From assembly GCF_005217525.1 (NCBI RefSeq), contig NZ_PNXQ01000014.1, positions 113,486 through 177,485 of the forward strand: a stretch of DNA of 64,000 bases, in the 5' to 3' direction. A program made the position numbers and the translations under genes. Below are positions 9,600-17,401 of the stretch, one piece after another. The DNA is from Paenibacillus terrae (GTDB taxonomy: Bacteria; Bacillota; Bacilli; Paenibacillales; Paenibacillaceae). The notes under the pieces are model-generated. The model was not told where the DNA came from. It ran no database searches and saw only the letters and a program-made list of their open reading frames with translations. Numbering within the stretch: the first letter of the stretch is position 1; each line of letters opens with the position of its first letter.

Positions 9600-9629
9600 G
9601 AACCCGAGTCTTGGAAAAGACCCGGGTTC
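9600..9629 (-). terminator. Terminator of the GH30 glucuronoxylanase gene
   Basis: Stem GAACCCGAGTC / GACCCGGGTTC (9600-9610 with 9619-9629). On the minus strand the single imperfect pair becomes a G-U wobble and the stem is followed by CTCTTTTTCTC, so it suits the minus-strand gene that ends 23 bp away. Confidence 0.8.
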
Positions 9630-9652
9630 TTGAGTTTTTCGCCTGAATGCAC

Positions 9653-11326
9653 CTACTCGGCTGAGACGCTTATACTTTCTATATTCGGTCCTTCCGCACC
9701 GGTAGTTACCACTTTAAAAGTATTGTTTCCGCTATTCATAGGTACCTGAATCGTTTTTTCGCCCCAGGTTGCCCAGCTACCGGTTGCTGTAAAGGCAGCA
9801 TCGCTGATCACTTTCGTTCCGTTAACATAAACATCTAGATTTCGAGCCCCTGACTCCAGTGCATATCGGAATTTCACATTTTTAGTTCCAGAAACAGCGC
9901 AGTAGATTCTATTCCACTGTACGGTTGCATTTGTTGCAGCATTAAAGTTGACATATTGGATAGTGTCATCACCCGAATAGGTGGCTTCTACTACGGAGTG
10001 GGTCAATGTTGTATCCGCTTCCCCTCCATAAGTCGTGTTGCTGATGGTCTTGCCACCCAATTCACCTACAAAAGTTGTAACACTTTGGGCAGGGAGCTGG
10101 GCTGTAAAGGCACCGCCAGACAGATTAATGGCCGATCCTGCTGCCAGATTTCTGCTGCCGTCCGTTACCCATGAAGATACTCTCGATGCAGTCCCGTTCT
10201 GTAGGGCGAACCTTTGGTTTACTGCTGAAGTACCTCGATTAATTGCAACAATAACTACCTTGTTGTCACCTTTATATGCAGAGGTGTAGATGTTTGTATT
10301 TGGATTCTTCGTTGCATCTACTCGTACATATCCGGGACGAACAAATTTCGAGAAATGAGCCATATTATAACCACGTTTGCTTATTGTACCGTCCTCATTC
10401 ATAGGACCGTATTGTCTACGAATGTACCACCATACATATGTCTGAAAATCTCCCTCTACCATAGCATTGTGCATATGATATGAAACATCCAATGCCTCGG
10501 GCCAGCGATCTGCCGAGTTATTGTCGCTATTTGGATAGTATACTTCCGTCATCCAAAGCTCTTTTCCCGCTCCTTTTTGTTTGAAAAGAGGATAAAGGAA
10601 ATCACTAAATTTAGTACCATAAGTATGAGCACCAAGAATATCCATATTAGCAAGAGCCTGCGGATCGTTTAGAATTGGGTCTGACATATTTTTTAAGTAT
10701 GAAAATGACTCAGGAGCGATAACTCTGCAGTTAATAGATCCAGCATTTTCTTTCATAAAACGAAGCATTTCTTGTGGAGTCCACCATGTCCAAGTATGTG
10801 CATAATCAGGTTCATTTTGAACGGAGATAGCATACAGATCCACGCCATTATTCTTCATGTAAGAAACGAAATCGTTAAGATGCTGCGCATATGCAGCGTA
10901 CTTATCGTATTTAAGGCGTTTTGCTTTTGTATCACCTTCATGATTAAAGGTCTCAGTCATGTCACTTGGAGGATTCCATGGTGAAGCAAAAACGATTCCT
11001 CCGCTTTGAATTGCACGTTTTGCAGTTGGTATTTCTTTGTACCAGTTATTTTTATTGTCGTCTACATAAATTCTTAACACTGAAAAACCTAACTGATTAT
11101 TTCCATTACCAAAAGCTGTTTCTCTTTGAGATGTTGTCAAATCTCCAATCCAAGCCGGATGGTTTATTCCTCCAAAACCGCGAATCACCTGTTTTTGTGC
11201 CGATAAGTTAATGGTTACATCACTTGCTGCTGAAACTTCTGCAGGTGCTGACATGCTGAACATGAGCGGCAGTGCAGTTACAAATGCCAATAATACGCAA
11301 ATTGATTTTTTTACACGTGAAATCAT
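9653..11326 (-). CDS. xynC: Secreted GH30 glucuronoxylanase with C-terminal binding module
   Basis: A 557-residue exoenzyme. A signal peptide ends near VSAA (residue 33-34). The GH30 subfamily 8 barrel shows acid/base E172 in VQNEPDY and nucleophile E261 in WMTEVYYP. The segment YIRRQYGP (R303-R304) matches the arginine pocket that, in B. subtilis XynC, recognises the 4-O-methylglucuronic acid side chain. The enzyme should therefore cut xylan next to glucuronate branches. After the beta-sandwich, residues about 430-557 form an extra beta-rich module like CBM35/CBM6, absent from the 422-residue B. subtilis enzyme. AGGAG precedes the ATG by 8 bp. It converges on the uptake operon that would import its products. 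Confidence 0.93.
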   Translation of the reverse strand: MISRVKKSICVLLAFVTALPLMFSMSAPAEVSAASDVTINLSAQKQVIRGFGGINHPAWIGDLTTSQRETAFGNGNNQLGFSVLRIYVDDNKNNWYKEIPTAKRAIQSGGIVFASPWNPPSDMTETFNHEGDTKAKRLKYDKYAAYAQHLNDFVSYMKNNGVDLYAISVQNEPDYAHTWTWWTPQEMLRFMKENAGSINCRVIAPESFSYLKNMSDPILNDPQALANMDILGAHTYGTKFSDFLYPLFKQKGAGKELWMTEVYYPNSDNNSADRWPEALDVSYHMHNAMVEGDFQTYVWWYIRRQYGPMNEDGTISKRGYNMAHFSKFVRPGYVRVDATKNPNTNIYTSAYKGDNKVVIVAINRGTSAVNQRFALQNGTASRVSSWVTDGSRNLAAGSAINLSGGAFTAQLPAQSVTTFVGELGGKTISNTTYGGEADTTLTHSVVEATYSGDDTIQYVNFNAATNATVQWNRIYCAVSGTKNVKFRYALESGARNLDVYVNGTKVISDAAFTATGSWATWGEKTIQVPMNSGNNTFKVVTTGAEGPNIESISVSAE

Positions 11327-11376
11327 TCTTTCATCTCCTAATAAAAATAATAATTTCCTAATCCTGTAGCTGTGGA

Positions 11377-11405
11377 AATATAATTTCTATTTTACGAATG
11401 TTCAA
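11377..11405 (-). promoter_or_regulatory. Sigma-A type promoter of the GH30 gene
   Basis: On the minus strand TTGAAC (11405-11400), a 17-bp spacer and TATATT (11382-11377) give a good vegetative promoter about 50 bp before the GH30 start codon. Confidence 0.6.
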
Positions 11406-12186
11406 ACGATCGGTCTATTCTGATCACCCCCTTTCGTATTGTGGAGCACAGGGTCACCCATTTCTTACCTTGTTTCATTGAAGTCCCCCATAAATGAGGT
11501 TTCGCTTGGAACTTATCCTACAAGATCAGCCCTCAAAGGACAGGTTTAGTCCAAGGGCAGCAAATAATAATAGTTAAAATAGATCTTTAATCATTGAGAG
11601 CGCTTTATAATTGATATAAAAGCACTTTAATCACAATCTCATCTGGATGTTGGATATTGAAGGGAATGGTCTTTATTTCCGAAAGGAAGCGTTTATTCGG
11701 TCTGATTGCGTAAAATCCTGGGGGCTTACTAATAAGGAGAATTGCTACTGTTCTGGTTGTTTTGCCCGAGATAACGTTCTAGCTCTTAAACACGAGTGGT
11801 GAGGCATTGAATTTAGTCTATTAAACAGATAATAAACTGTTATTTTATCTTATTTATATCATGAATTTGTTTTTTTGTGAATTTTTTTATTCACTAAAAA
11901 TTATGATTATACACATATTTCGGTTTTTTTGTTAGGAGTATAAAGAGGCTCTTCGACATCTGCTGAGCACCTAAATGGTTACGCCTGTTAATGACGGGCG
12001 AATTCATTATTACGGCTTGCATGATAGTGCTATTGTCTCATAATATAATGAGATGCTAATTTTGTTGTTAGTGATATTTCATATGCTGTAGTCTAGGTTG
12101 AGCCGCAAGCTGATTTACTATATAGTTATGACTGGACAACGATTCCATCCATATTAAATGAATGCCAAAATAGGGGGACCCTTGCA
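11406..12186 (+). other. Long AT-rich intergenic region without a visible gene
   Basis: About 780 bp between the divergent GH30 and fabV genes. I see no open frame with both length and a ribosome binding site, and no tRNA or known riboswitch pattern. The part 11830-11940 is very AT-rich. A cre-like core AGCGCT lies at 11598-11603 and an imperfect palindrome CTCATAATATAATGAG near 12036-12053. GGGGGA 12 bp before the fabV ATG is its ribosome binding site. Confidence 0.6.
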
Positions 12187-13359
12187 ATGATTATTAAACC
12201 GAAAATCCGTGGTTTCATATGTACGACTGCACATCCTGTAGGATGTGCGGCTCATGTTAATACTCAGATCAACTACATCAAAAACAGCACATCACTACAA
12301 GGAGCTAAAAAGGTACTTGTCATTGGGGCATCTACTGGATATGGGCTGGCTTCTCGTATTGCTGCGAGCTTCGGTATGGGAGCGGACACCATAGGTGTAT
12401 CTTATGAACGTCCCGCATCAGAGGGGCGCACGGCTTCAGCAGGCTGGTATAATACCGTAGCCTTTGAAAGAGCAGCCAGAGCGGCTGGCTACATAGCAGA
12501 AAGCATTAATGGAGACGCTTTTTCCCATGAAATCAAGCAGGAGACGTTGAAACTGGTTAAGGAAAAGCTGGGTAAGGTAGATCTGATTGTGTATAGTGTT
12601 GCCTCACCACGACGGACGCATCCCGATACGGGTGAAACCTTCAACTCCGTTCTCAAGCCCATCGGGCAGCCCTTTTCTGATAAAACGGTGAATACCAATA
12701 CAGGTGTCGTATCGGAGATTACGCTGGAACCGGCTACAGAGGAGGAAATCGAAAATACGATAACGGTAATGGGGGGCGAAGATTGGTCCTTATGGCTAAA
12801 AGCGCTGGAAGAAGCTGATCTGCTGGCTGAAGGGGTAACCACACTGGCTTACTCGTATATTGGTCCAGAGATCACAGAGGCCATTTACCGTAAAGGAACC
12901 ATTGGCCAAGCCAAAAATGACTTGGAGGCCACAGCGCATACCTTAACGAAGCAACTGGAGCGTTATGATGGAAAAGCCTACGTTTCTGTAAATAAAGCTT
13001 TGGTTACACAGTCCAGCTCGGCTATTCCAGTTGTACCTCTGTATATTTCTTTGCTGTTTAAGGTTATGAAGGAAAAGGGTTTGCATGAGGGCTGTATCGA
13101 GCAAGCGCAGCGTCTGTTCGGGAAGCTATATAGTGGAGCGACAGTGGAAACCGATGAGGAAGGGCGCATTCGTCTGGACAACTGGGAAATGAGAGCTGAT
13201 GTCCAGCAGGCTGTCCAAGAGGCTTGGTCCGGGATTACTACAGAAAATGTGTCTGAACGGGGCGACCTTGAACAATATCGTCTGGATTTCCTTCAGTTGT
13301 TTGGATTCGGGTTTGATGAAATTGATTATGATTTGGACGTAAATCCAGATATTCAGTAG
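12187..13359 (+). CDS. fabV: Trans-2-enoyl-ACP/CoA reductase, FabV type
   Basis: A 390-residue NADH-dependent enoyl reductase of fatty acid elongation. The N-terminal FabV signature (PKIRGFICTTAHPVGC) is followed by a Rossmann loop (GASTGYGLASRI) and the family catalytic motif Y-X8-K in IYRKGTIGQAK. The length (about 400) is normal for the family, longer than FabI. FabV is the triclosan-tolerant isozyme in several bacteria; whether it is the main enoyl reductase here cannot be told from the window. It is monocistronic, with its own terminator. Confidence 0.95.
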   Translation: MIIKPKIRGFICTTAHPVGCAAHVNTQINYIKNSTSLQGAKKVLVIGASTGYGLASRIAASFGMGADTIGVSYERPASEGRTASAGWYNTVAFERAARAAGYIAESINGDAFSHEIKQETLKLVKEKLGKVDLIVYSVASPRRTHPDTGETFNSVLKPIGQPFSDKTVNTNTGVVSEITLEPATEEEIENTITVMGGEDWSLWLKALEEADLLAEGVTTLAYSYIGPEITEAIYRKGTIGQAKNDLEATAHTLTKQLERYDGKAYVSVNKALVTQSSSAIPVVPLYISLLFKVMKEKGLHEGCIEQAQRLFGKLYSGATVETDEEGRIRLDNWEMRADVQQAVQEAWSGITTENVSERGDLEQYRLDFLQLFGFGFDEIDYDLDVNPDIQ

Positions 13360-13401
13360 CATCGTAGCTGATCGCGAATTGTACGGCAAATATAATAAAA
13401 A

Positions 13402-13445
13402 CGGGCACTTACAAGCGAATTAAATGGCTTGTGGTGCCCGTTTTT
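13402..13445 (+). terminator. fabV terminator
   Basis: A long hairpin: CGGGCAC (13402-13408) pairs with GTGCCCG (13434-13440), extended inward by ACAAGC / GCTTGT, followed by TTTTT. On the minus strand the preceding AAAA would also give a T-run, so it could serve both directions. Confidence 0.85.
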
Positions 13446-13517
13446 ATATATCAGGATTTTGCAAAATTCCTCATATGTTAGGCAAATGTATAGTGTTCTT
13501 ATTTTTAACAGTTGAAA

Positions 13518-13721
13518 CTATTGGGGATCTGACGTAGATACCGATTTGTGATGAAGCAGACGAAAAACAGCGATGGTAATCATGATCCCGGCAACGCCGA
13601 AGACAGCAACGGAGGTTAGAGCCCGGTAGGCTTGCCAGCCGAATAAAAAAGCAACACCACTGCCAAAGGTTGTGCCTGCCAGTAAACCGAGTGCGCAAGC
13701 GATGTCTGTTCTGAATTTCAT
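13518..13721 (-). CDS. Small two-helix membrane protein, unknown
   Basis: A 67-residue protein with two hydrophobic stretches (about residues 8-29 and 34-54) and a charged end (RLLHHKS). ATG 13721 is chosen over 13727 and 13754 because GAAAGGA lies 9 bp upstream of it. The N-terminal Gly-rich helix (LLAGTTFGSGVAFLFG) could pack against a partner. I do not recognise the family. It is transcribed away from araM and its start lies about 70 bp from the araM promoter region. Confidence 0.6.
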   Translation of the reverse strand: MKFRTDIACALGLLAGTTFGSGVAFLFGWQAYRALTSVAVFGVAGIMITIAVFRLLHHKSVSTSDPQ

Positions 13722-13758
13722 AAGCATTTTTCCTTTCGGAATCAGTATTTGCAAAGCA

Positions 13759-13766
13759 ACTTGTAC
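13759..13766 (+). promoter_or_regulatory. Possible AraR half-site upstream of the araM operator
   Basis: ACTTGTAC equals one half of the AraR operator and begins 31 bp (three helical turns) before the full operator at 13790. In B. subtilis AraR binds paired operators cooperatively; this half-site could serve that role. Chance occurrence is possible. Confidence 0.3.
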
Positions 13767-13779
13767 TTTTCATCTGGAC

Positions 13780-13810
13780 TTGGACAGGAACTTGTGCGTA
13801 CAATTAAATA
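13780..13810 (+). promoter_or_regulatory. Putative araM promoter overlapping an AraR operator
   Basis: TTGGACA (13780-13786) and TTAAATA (13804-13810) are spaced by 17 bp. The AraR-like palindrome fills the spacer, so repressor binding would block polymerase directly. Confidence 0.5.
13790..13805 (+). promoter_or_regulatory. AraR operator, araM
   Basis: ACTTGTGCGTACAATT matches the AraR consensus ANTTGTACGTACAANT with one change. It lies 85 bp before the araM ATG, between the putative -35 and -10. Confidence 0.75.
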
Positions 13811-13823
13811 GAAATCGTTTTCA
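13810..13823 (+). promoter_or_regulatory. Candidate cre site, araM
   Basis: AGAAATCGTTTTCA matches the cre consensus at 12 of 14 positions including the central CG. It sits just downstream of the -10, a usual roadblock position for CcpA. Confidence 0.5.
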
Positions 13824-13889
13824 AAGAGAATCTTTTTAACAGTATGGATCATTCTTGTGCAAATTATTCCTTTTCAGGAGGTAGATGAA

Positions 13890-15041
13890 ATGAATATGAA
13901 TGAGCAGATCAAGCAGTGGAACGAAGAGGCACAGGCGAACAACACCGATCACCCTTATCGAAAGGTAGAATTATTTATTGAGGTGCGTGATGGAGCGCTT
14001 GAAGCCGTCGTCCCTTATTTGAAGCAACAGAATTACCATCATGTGACGCTGGTAGAGGATGAATACACTTCTGCGGCGGCAGGGAAAAAGGTGACGCAAC
14101 GGATACGTGATGCAGGTTTGGTGGTCGATGTGGTTCGGTTGCCTCCCAATGCTGTGGGGGATGTGATTGCAGATGAAGGCTATATCGTAAAGGTGTTGTT
14201 GGGCGTGGCAGATGAGAGTCAGGCTGTACTGGCCGTAGGCTCCGGCACTATTCATGATCTGGTTCGCTTCGCATGCTATAAAATGAATCGTCCTTTTCTG
14301 TCGGTGCCGACGGCCGCTTCTGTGGATGGATTCACATCGGCAGGCGCGCCGTTGATTGTGGGCGGCAGCAAGCAGACATTCCAGGCTGTTCCGCCGGAAG
14401 CGATCTTTGCTGATCTATCCGTACTGGCGAATGCGCCACAAGCGATGACTGCCGCAGGCTTTGGCGATATGCTCGGCAAATTCACCTCATTAGCCGATTG
14501 GCAGGTGTCCAGGGATTTGGGGGGCGAACCGTATTCGCCTTTGGCTAATCGAATCACGGAGGAGGCGCTGCGGGCCTGTGTAGAGCATGTTGATGAGATT
14601 GCGGCGGGTAGCCAGGCAGGTGTCGAAGTGCTGATGAACGCGCTGATCGCATCAGGCATTTCCATGCTGATGATTGATCATTCCCGTCCAGCATCGGGGG
14701 GAGAGCACCACATTTCTCACCGAATTGAAATGGATTTTATTGCAGAGGGGCGCAAGCAAGTTTTGCATGGTGCCAAAGTGGGCGTAGCTTCAACTTTACT
14801 GGCGGACTTGTACAGGGACCTGGCTGCGAGCCAAGCTGTGGATGCTTTGGAGGTATATCGAACCTTGCCCACGTCAGAGCAGATGCGTGCATGGCTGACT
14901 CAGGTCGGCGGTCCATCTACGATTGCCGAGCTGGGCGTAAGCGAGGAGCAGCTTGCGCGCGCACTTCGTACGGCTCATACTCTGCGTAATCGCTATACAG
15001 GGCTCAAGTATATGAACGATCATCAATTGCTTCGCTCATAA
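13890..15041 (+). CDS. araM: sn-glycerol-1-phosphate dehydrogenase AraM
   Basis: A 383-residue enzyme of the iron-type alcohol dehydrogenase superfamily. It reduces dihydroxyacetone phosphate to sn-glycerol-1-phosphate. Visible features are the nucleotide loop AVGSGTIHDLVR, the TAASVDGFTSAGAPL segment, the metal-ligand region AAGFGDMLGKFTSLADW, and His residues in GGEHHISH. ATG 13890 follows AGGAGGT by 7 bp; the longer in-frame frame lacks a site. In B. subtilis AraM lies in the ara operon and supplies the backbone for heptaprenylglyceryl phosphate. Here it stands alone upstream of araR, behind an AraR operator and a cre-like site, so arabinose control is likely. Confidence 0.92.
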   Translation: MNMNEQIKQWNEEAQANNTDHPYRKVELFIEVRDGALEAVVPYLKQQNYHHVTLVEDEYTSAAAGKKVTQRIRDAGLVVDVVRLPPNAVGDVIADEGYIVKVLLGVADESQAVLAVGSGTIHDLVRFACYKMNRPFLSVPTAASVDGFTSAGAPLIVGGSKQTFQAVPPEAIFADLSVLANAPQAMTAAGFGDMLGKFTSLADWQVSRDLGGEPYSPLANRITEEALRACVEHVDEIAAGSQAGVEVLMNALIASGISMLMIDHSRPASGGEHHISHRIEMDFIAEGRKQVLHGAKVGVASTLLADLYRDLAASQAVDALEVYRTLPTSEQMRAWLTQVGGPSTIAELGVSEEQLARALRTAHTLRNRYTGLKYMNDHQLLRS

Positions 15042-15159
15042 AATGCACATTTACAGAAGCGATATTTATACAGGATAACCAAGCACTTGTAACATGGAAG
15101 GGATTAGCGAATGGGTTTACGCCTCCGGCAGCTATACAACGATATCCTGCTCCTGTGAC

Positions 15160-15175
15160 ATTTGTATGTACAAAT
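15160..15175 (+). promoter_or_regulatory. AraR operator, araR autoregulation
   Basis: ATTTGTATGTACAAAT is a near-perfect match to the AraR consensus. It covers the -35 area of the extended -10 promoter at 15184-15192, so AraR should repress its own gene. Confidence 0.8.
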
Positions 15176-15183
15176 GAACGATA

Positions 15184-15192
15184 TGCTATAAT
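15184..15192 (+). promoter_or_regulatory. araR extended -10 promoter
   Basis: TGCTATAAT is an extended -10 element 48 bp before the araR ATG. The -35 is poor, which fits an extended -10 promoter. Confidence 0.6.
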
Positions 15193-15239
15193 CGTGAAAT
15201 ACAAAAGGGTACACGATATTGCAAGTGACGGAGGAAATT

Positions 15240-16337
15240 ATGGCGCCCAAATATATACAAGTTAAACAGGAAATTTTGTCATGGATTCATTCATCCAGGC
15301 TGGAGCCTCAAAGCCAGCTTCCATCTGAGCATGAAATGTCTGAGCAATTTGCGGTTAGTCGGCAAACCGTGCGTCAGGCGTTAGGTGAGCTGGTGCAGGA
15401 AGGTTGGCTGTTTCGCATGCAGGGCAAGGGGACCTTTGTCGCCACACGGGATAGCAAGCAGCCCGAGGACCCACGGACGATCGGGGTCGTTACGACCTAT
15501 ATATCCGATTATATTTTTCCGTCGATAGTGCAGGGAATTGAGTCCAAATTAAGTCGTCAGGGCTATAAGCTACTGCTGTCAAGCACAGGCAATGACCCCG
15601 AGCAGGAACGGCAGTGTTTGGAAATGCTGTTAAGTCAGCCCTTGAGCGGGATTATTATTGAGCCGACGAAAAGTGGGGAGCGCAATCCCAATCTGAATTA
15701 TTACCTGACCTTGGAAAATCGCCAAATTCCTTATTTAATGATCAATGCGCGGTATGAGGAAATGGATGCGCCATGTCTGCGTGTAGATGATGAGAAGGGT
15801 GGATTTTTAGCGGCTGAGCATCTGATTAAGCTGGGACATCGGCGGTTAGCCGGGTTTTTCAAGACAGATGATATGCAGGGAATTCTTCGTATGAAGGGAT
15901 TTGTGGCCGCCCACCGTAAATATGGGGTTACGCTGCATCCGAATGCAGTGACCACCTACCGGACAGAAGAAAAAAATGAGGTTCCGTTACAGCGTGCGTC
16001 TGCACTGTTGAGTATGGAGCCGGAAGAGCGCCCTACTGGATGGGTAACCTATAATGACGAGCTGGCTGTGCGTTTGTTGGACATTGTGCGTTCGGCGGGT
16101 CTGAGCATTCCGGGCGATTTGTCGCTGGTGGGGTTTGATGACTCTTTTTTGGCAACGGCAACGGAAATCAAGCTAACTACAATCCGCCATCCCAAAGAAG
16201 AACTGGGATTTCGCGCTGCTGATACAATATTGTCGATGATCGAAGAAAAGGGCTTCCGCGAAGAGGATCGCCAGTGGATTATTCCACCAGAGCTGATTAT
16301 CCGTGAATCTACGGGTCCTGTTGCCAGTGACGTATAA
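15240..16337 (+). CDS. araR: Arabinose-responsive repressor AraR
   Basis: A 365-residue chimeric repressor: a GntR-type winged helix at residues 1-70 (LPSEHEMSEQFAVSRQTVRQ is the recognition region) joined to a LacI/GalR-type sugar-binding domain (TIGVVTTYISDYIFPSIV to the C-terminus, ending PPELIIREST). This domain pairing is the mark of AraR. ATG 15240 is 5 bp after GGAGG; the TTG 21 bp upstream has no site. Three AraR-like palindromes, before araM, araR and araD, give its local regulon. It has its own promoter and terminator. Confidence 0.94.
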   Translation: MAPKYIQVKQEILSWIHSSRLEPQSQLPSEHEMSEQFAVSRQTVRQALGELVQEGWLFRMQGKGTFVATRDSKQPEDPRTIGVVTTYISDYIFPSIVQGIESKLSRQGYKLLLSSTGNDPEQERQCLEMLLSQPLSGIIIEPTKSGERNPNLNYYLTLENRQIPYLMINARYEEMDAPCLRVDDEKGGFLAAEHLIKLGHRRLAGFFKTDDMQGILRMKGFVAAHRKYGVTLHPNAVTTYRTEEKNEVPLQRASALLSMEPEERPTGWVTYNDELAVRLLDIVRSAGLSIPGDLSLVGFDDSFLATATEIKLTTIRHPKEELGFRAADTILSMIEEKGFREEDRQWIIPPELIIRESTGPVASDV

Positions 16338-16447
16338 GAACCTAATAAATATGGTCGAGTTTTTATTTGGATACATGTAAGGACAAGTTGGAATGAATGT
16401 AGTTCTGACACCTCATAGCGTTTCGGCCTACCTACGCGCCTTATCGT

Positions 16448-16486
16448 ACAGCCTGTTTTCTGTATTGCAGAAAATAGGCTGTTTTT
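16448..16486 (+). terminator. araR terminator
   Basis: ACAGCCTGTTTTCTG (16448-16462) pairs with CAGAAAATAGGCTGT (16468-16482) around a 5-nt loop and is followed by T5. Confidence 0.85.
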
Positions 16487-16551
16487 GCTATGTTTTTTCT
16501 GAAAATATAGACAGTTACGCAGTGAAAAAACGTATAAAAAAACACTGGCTA

Positions 16552-16567
16552 AGTTGTACGTACAAGT
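16552..16567 (+). promoter_or_regulatory. AraR operator, araDB
   Basis: AGTTGTACGTACAAGT is a perfect AraR consensus palindrome. It abuts the TATAAT -10 at 16569-16574, so repression would be by promoter occlusion. Confidence 0.85.
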
Positions 16568-16568
16568 G

Positions 16569-16574
16569 TATAAT
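16569..16574 (+). promoter_or_regulatory. araDB -10 element
   Basis: Consensus TATAAT 117 bp before araD. The region 17 bp upstream (TGGCTA) is a weak -35. Confidence 0.55.
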
Positions 16575-16690
16575 GAAAGCGGAACCAAGGATAAGGGACA
16601 TTATGATCCTCTTGTGGTTTTCCATTTGAAGCTAGGTTTAGCACTTCCATTTTAGATTTCAGAAATGATAGTAAAAGGAGTGTCTTATAC

Positions 16691-17401
16691 ATGTTAGAAC
16701 AATTAAAACAGGAAGTATGGGAGGCCAATCTGGCTCTTCCCAAGCATGGTCTGGTTACTTTTACGTGGGGAAATGTAAGCGGTATCGACCGTGAGCAGGG
16801 GCTGGTTGTAATTAAGCCAAGTGGTGTGGCCTATGAGGAGCTGAAAGCAGAGCAATTGGTCGTACTCAATTTGCAAGGCGATATTGTCGAAGGGGACCTT
16901 CGTCCTTCATCGGATACACCAACACATCTGGCGCTGTACCGTGCTTTTCCACAAATAGGCGGTATTGTACACACGCATTCCTCTTGGGCCACAAGCTGGG
17001 CGCAGGCAGGACGCGCGATTCCTGCATTAGGGACAACACAGGGTGATTATTTTTATGGAGCGATTCCGTGTACTCGCGCGATGACTTCAGAGGAAATTGC
17101 CGGAGAGTATGAGCTGGAGACGGGACATGTGATCATTGAGACGTTTCAGGATATTAGTCCGGCGGATATTCCAGGTGTACTCGTTAATCAGCACGCACCG
17201 TTCGCTTGGGGGAAAAATGCCGATGATGCCGTTCATAATGCGGTGGTGCTGGAGGAAGTAGCCAAGATGGCGTACCGTTCCTTCGCGCTGAACCCGGAAT
17301 TAACTTCCATGGATCAGGCGCTGCTGGATAAGCATTTTCTGCGCAAGCATGGAGCGAACGCTTACTACGGTCAAACGAAAAAGGAGGAGACACACAAATG
17401 A
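16691..17401 (+). CDS. araD: L-ribulose-5-phosphate 4-epimerase
   Basis: A 236-residue class II aldolase-fold enzyme converting L-ribulose 5-phosphate to D-xylulose 5-phosphate, the last step of arabinose entry to the pentose phosphate pathway. Zinc ligands are in HTHSSWA and the distal His in [18 protein letters not shown] and [10 protein letters not shown] are the phosphate and substrate loops. AAGGAG stands 10 bp before the ATG. The stop overlaps the araB start (ATGA), so the two are coupled. The isomerase gene araA is not in this operon. Confidence 0.96.
   Translation: MLEQLKQEVWEANLALPKHGLVTFTWGNVSGIDREQGLVVIKPSGVAYEELKAEQLVVLNLQGDIVEGDLRPSSDTPTHLALYRAFPQIGGIVHTHSSWATSWAQAGRAIPALGTTQGDYFYGAIPCTRAMTSEEIAGEYELETGHVIIETFQDISPADIPGVLVNQHAPFAWGKNADDAVHNAVVLEEVAKMAYRSFALNPELTSMDQALLDKHFLRKHGANAYYGQTKKEETHK

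Noticed and set aside
11830-11945. Possible small peptide gene in the AT-rich stretch
   Set aside because: The frame is only about 24 codons and low complexity, without a proper ribosome binding site.
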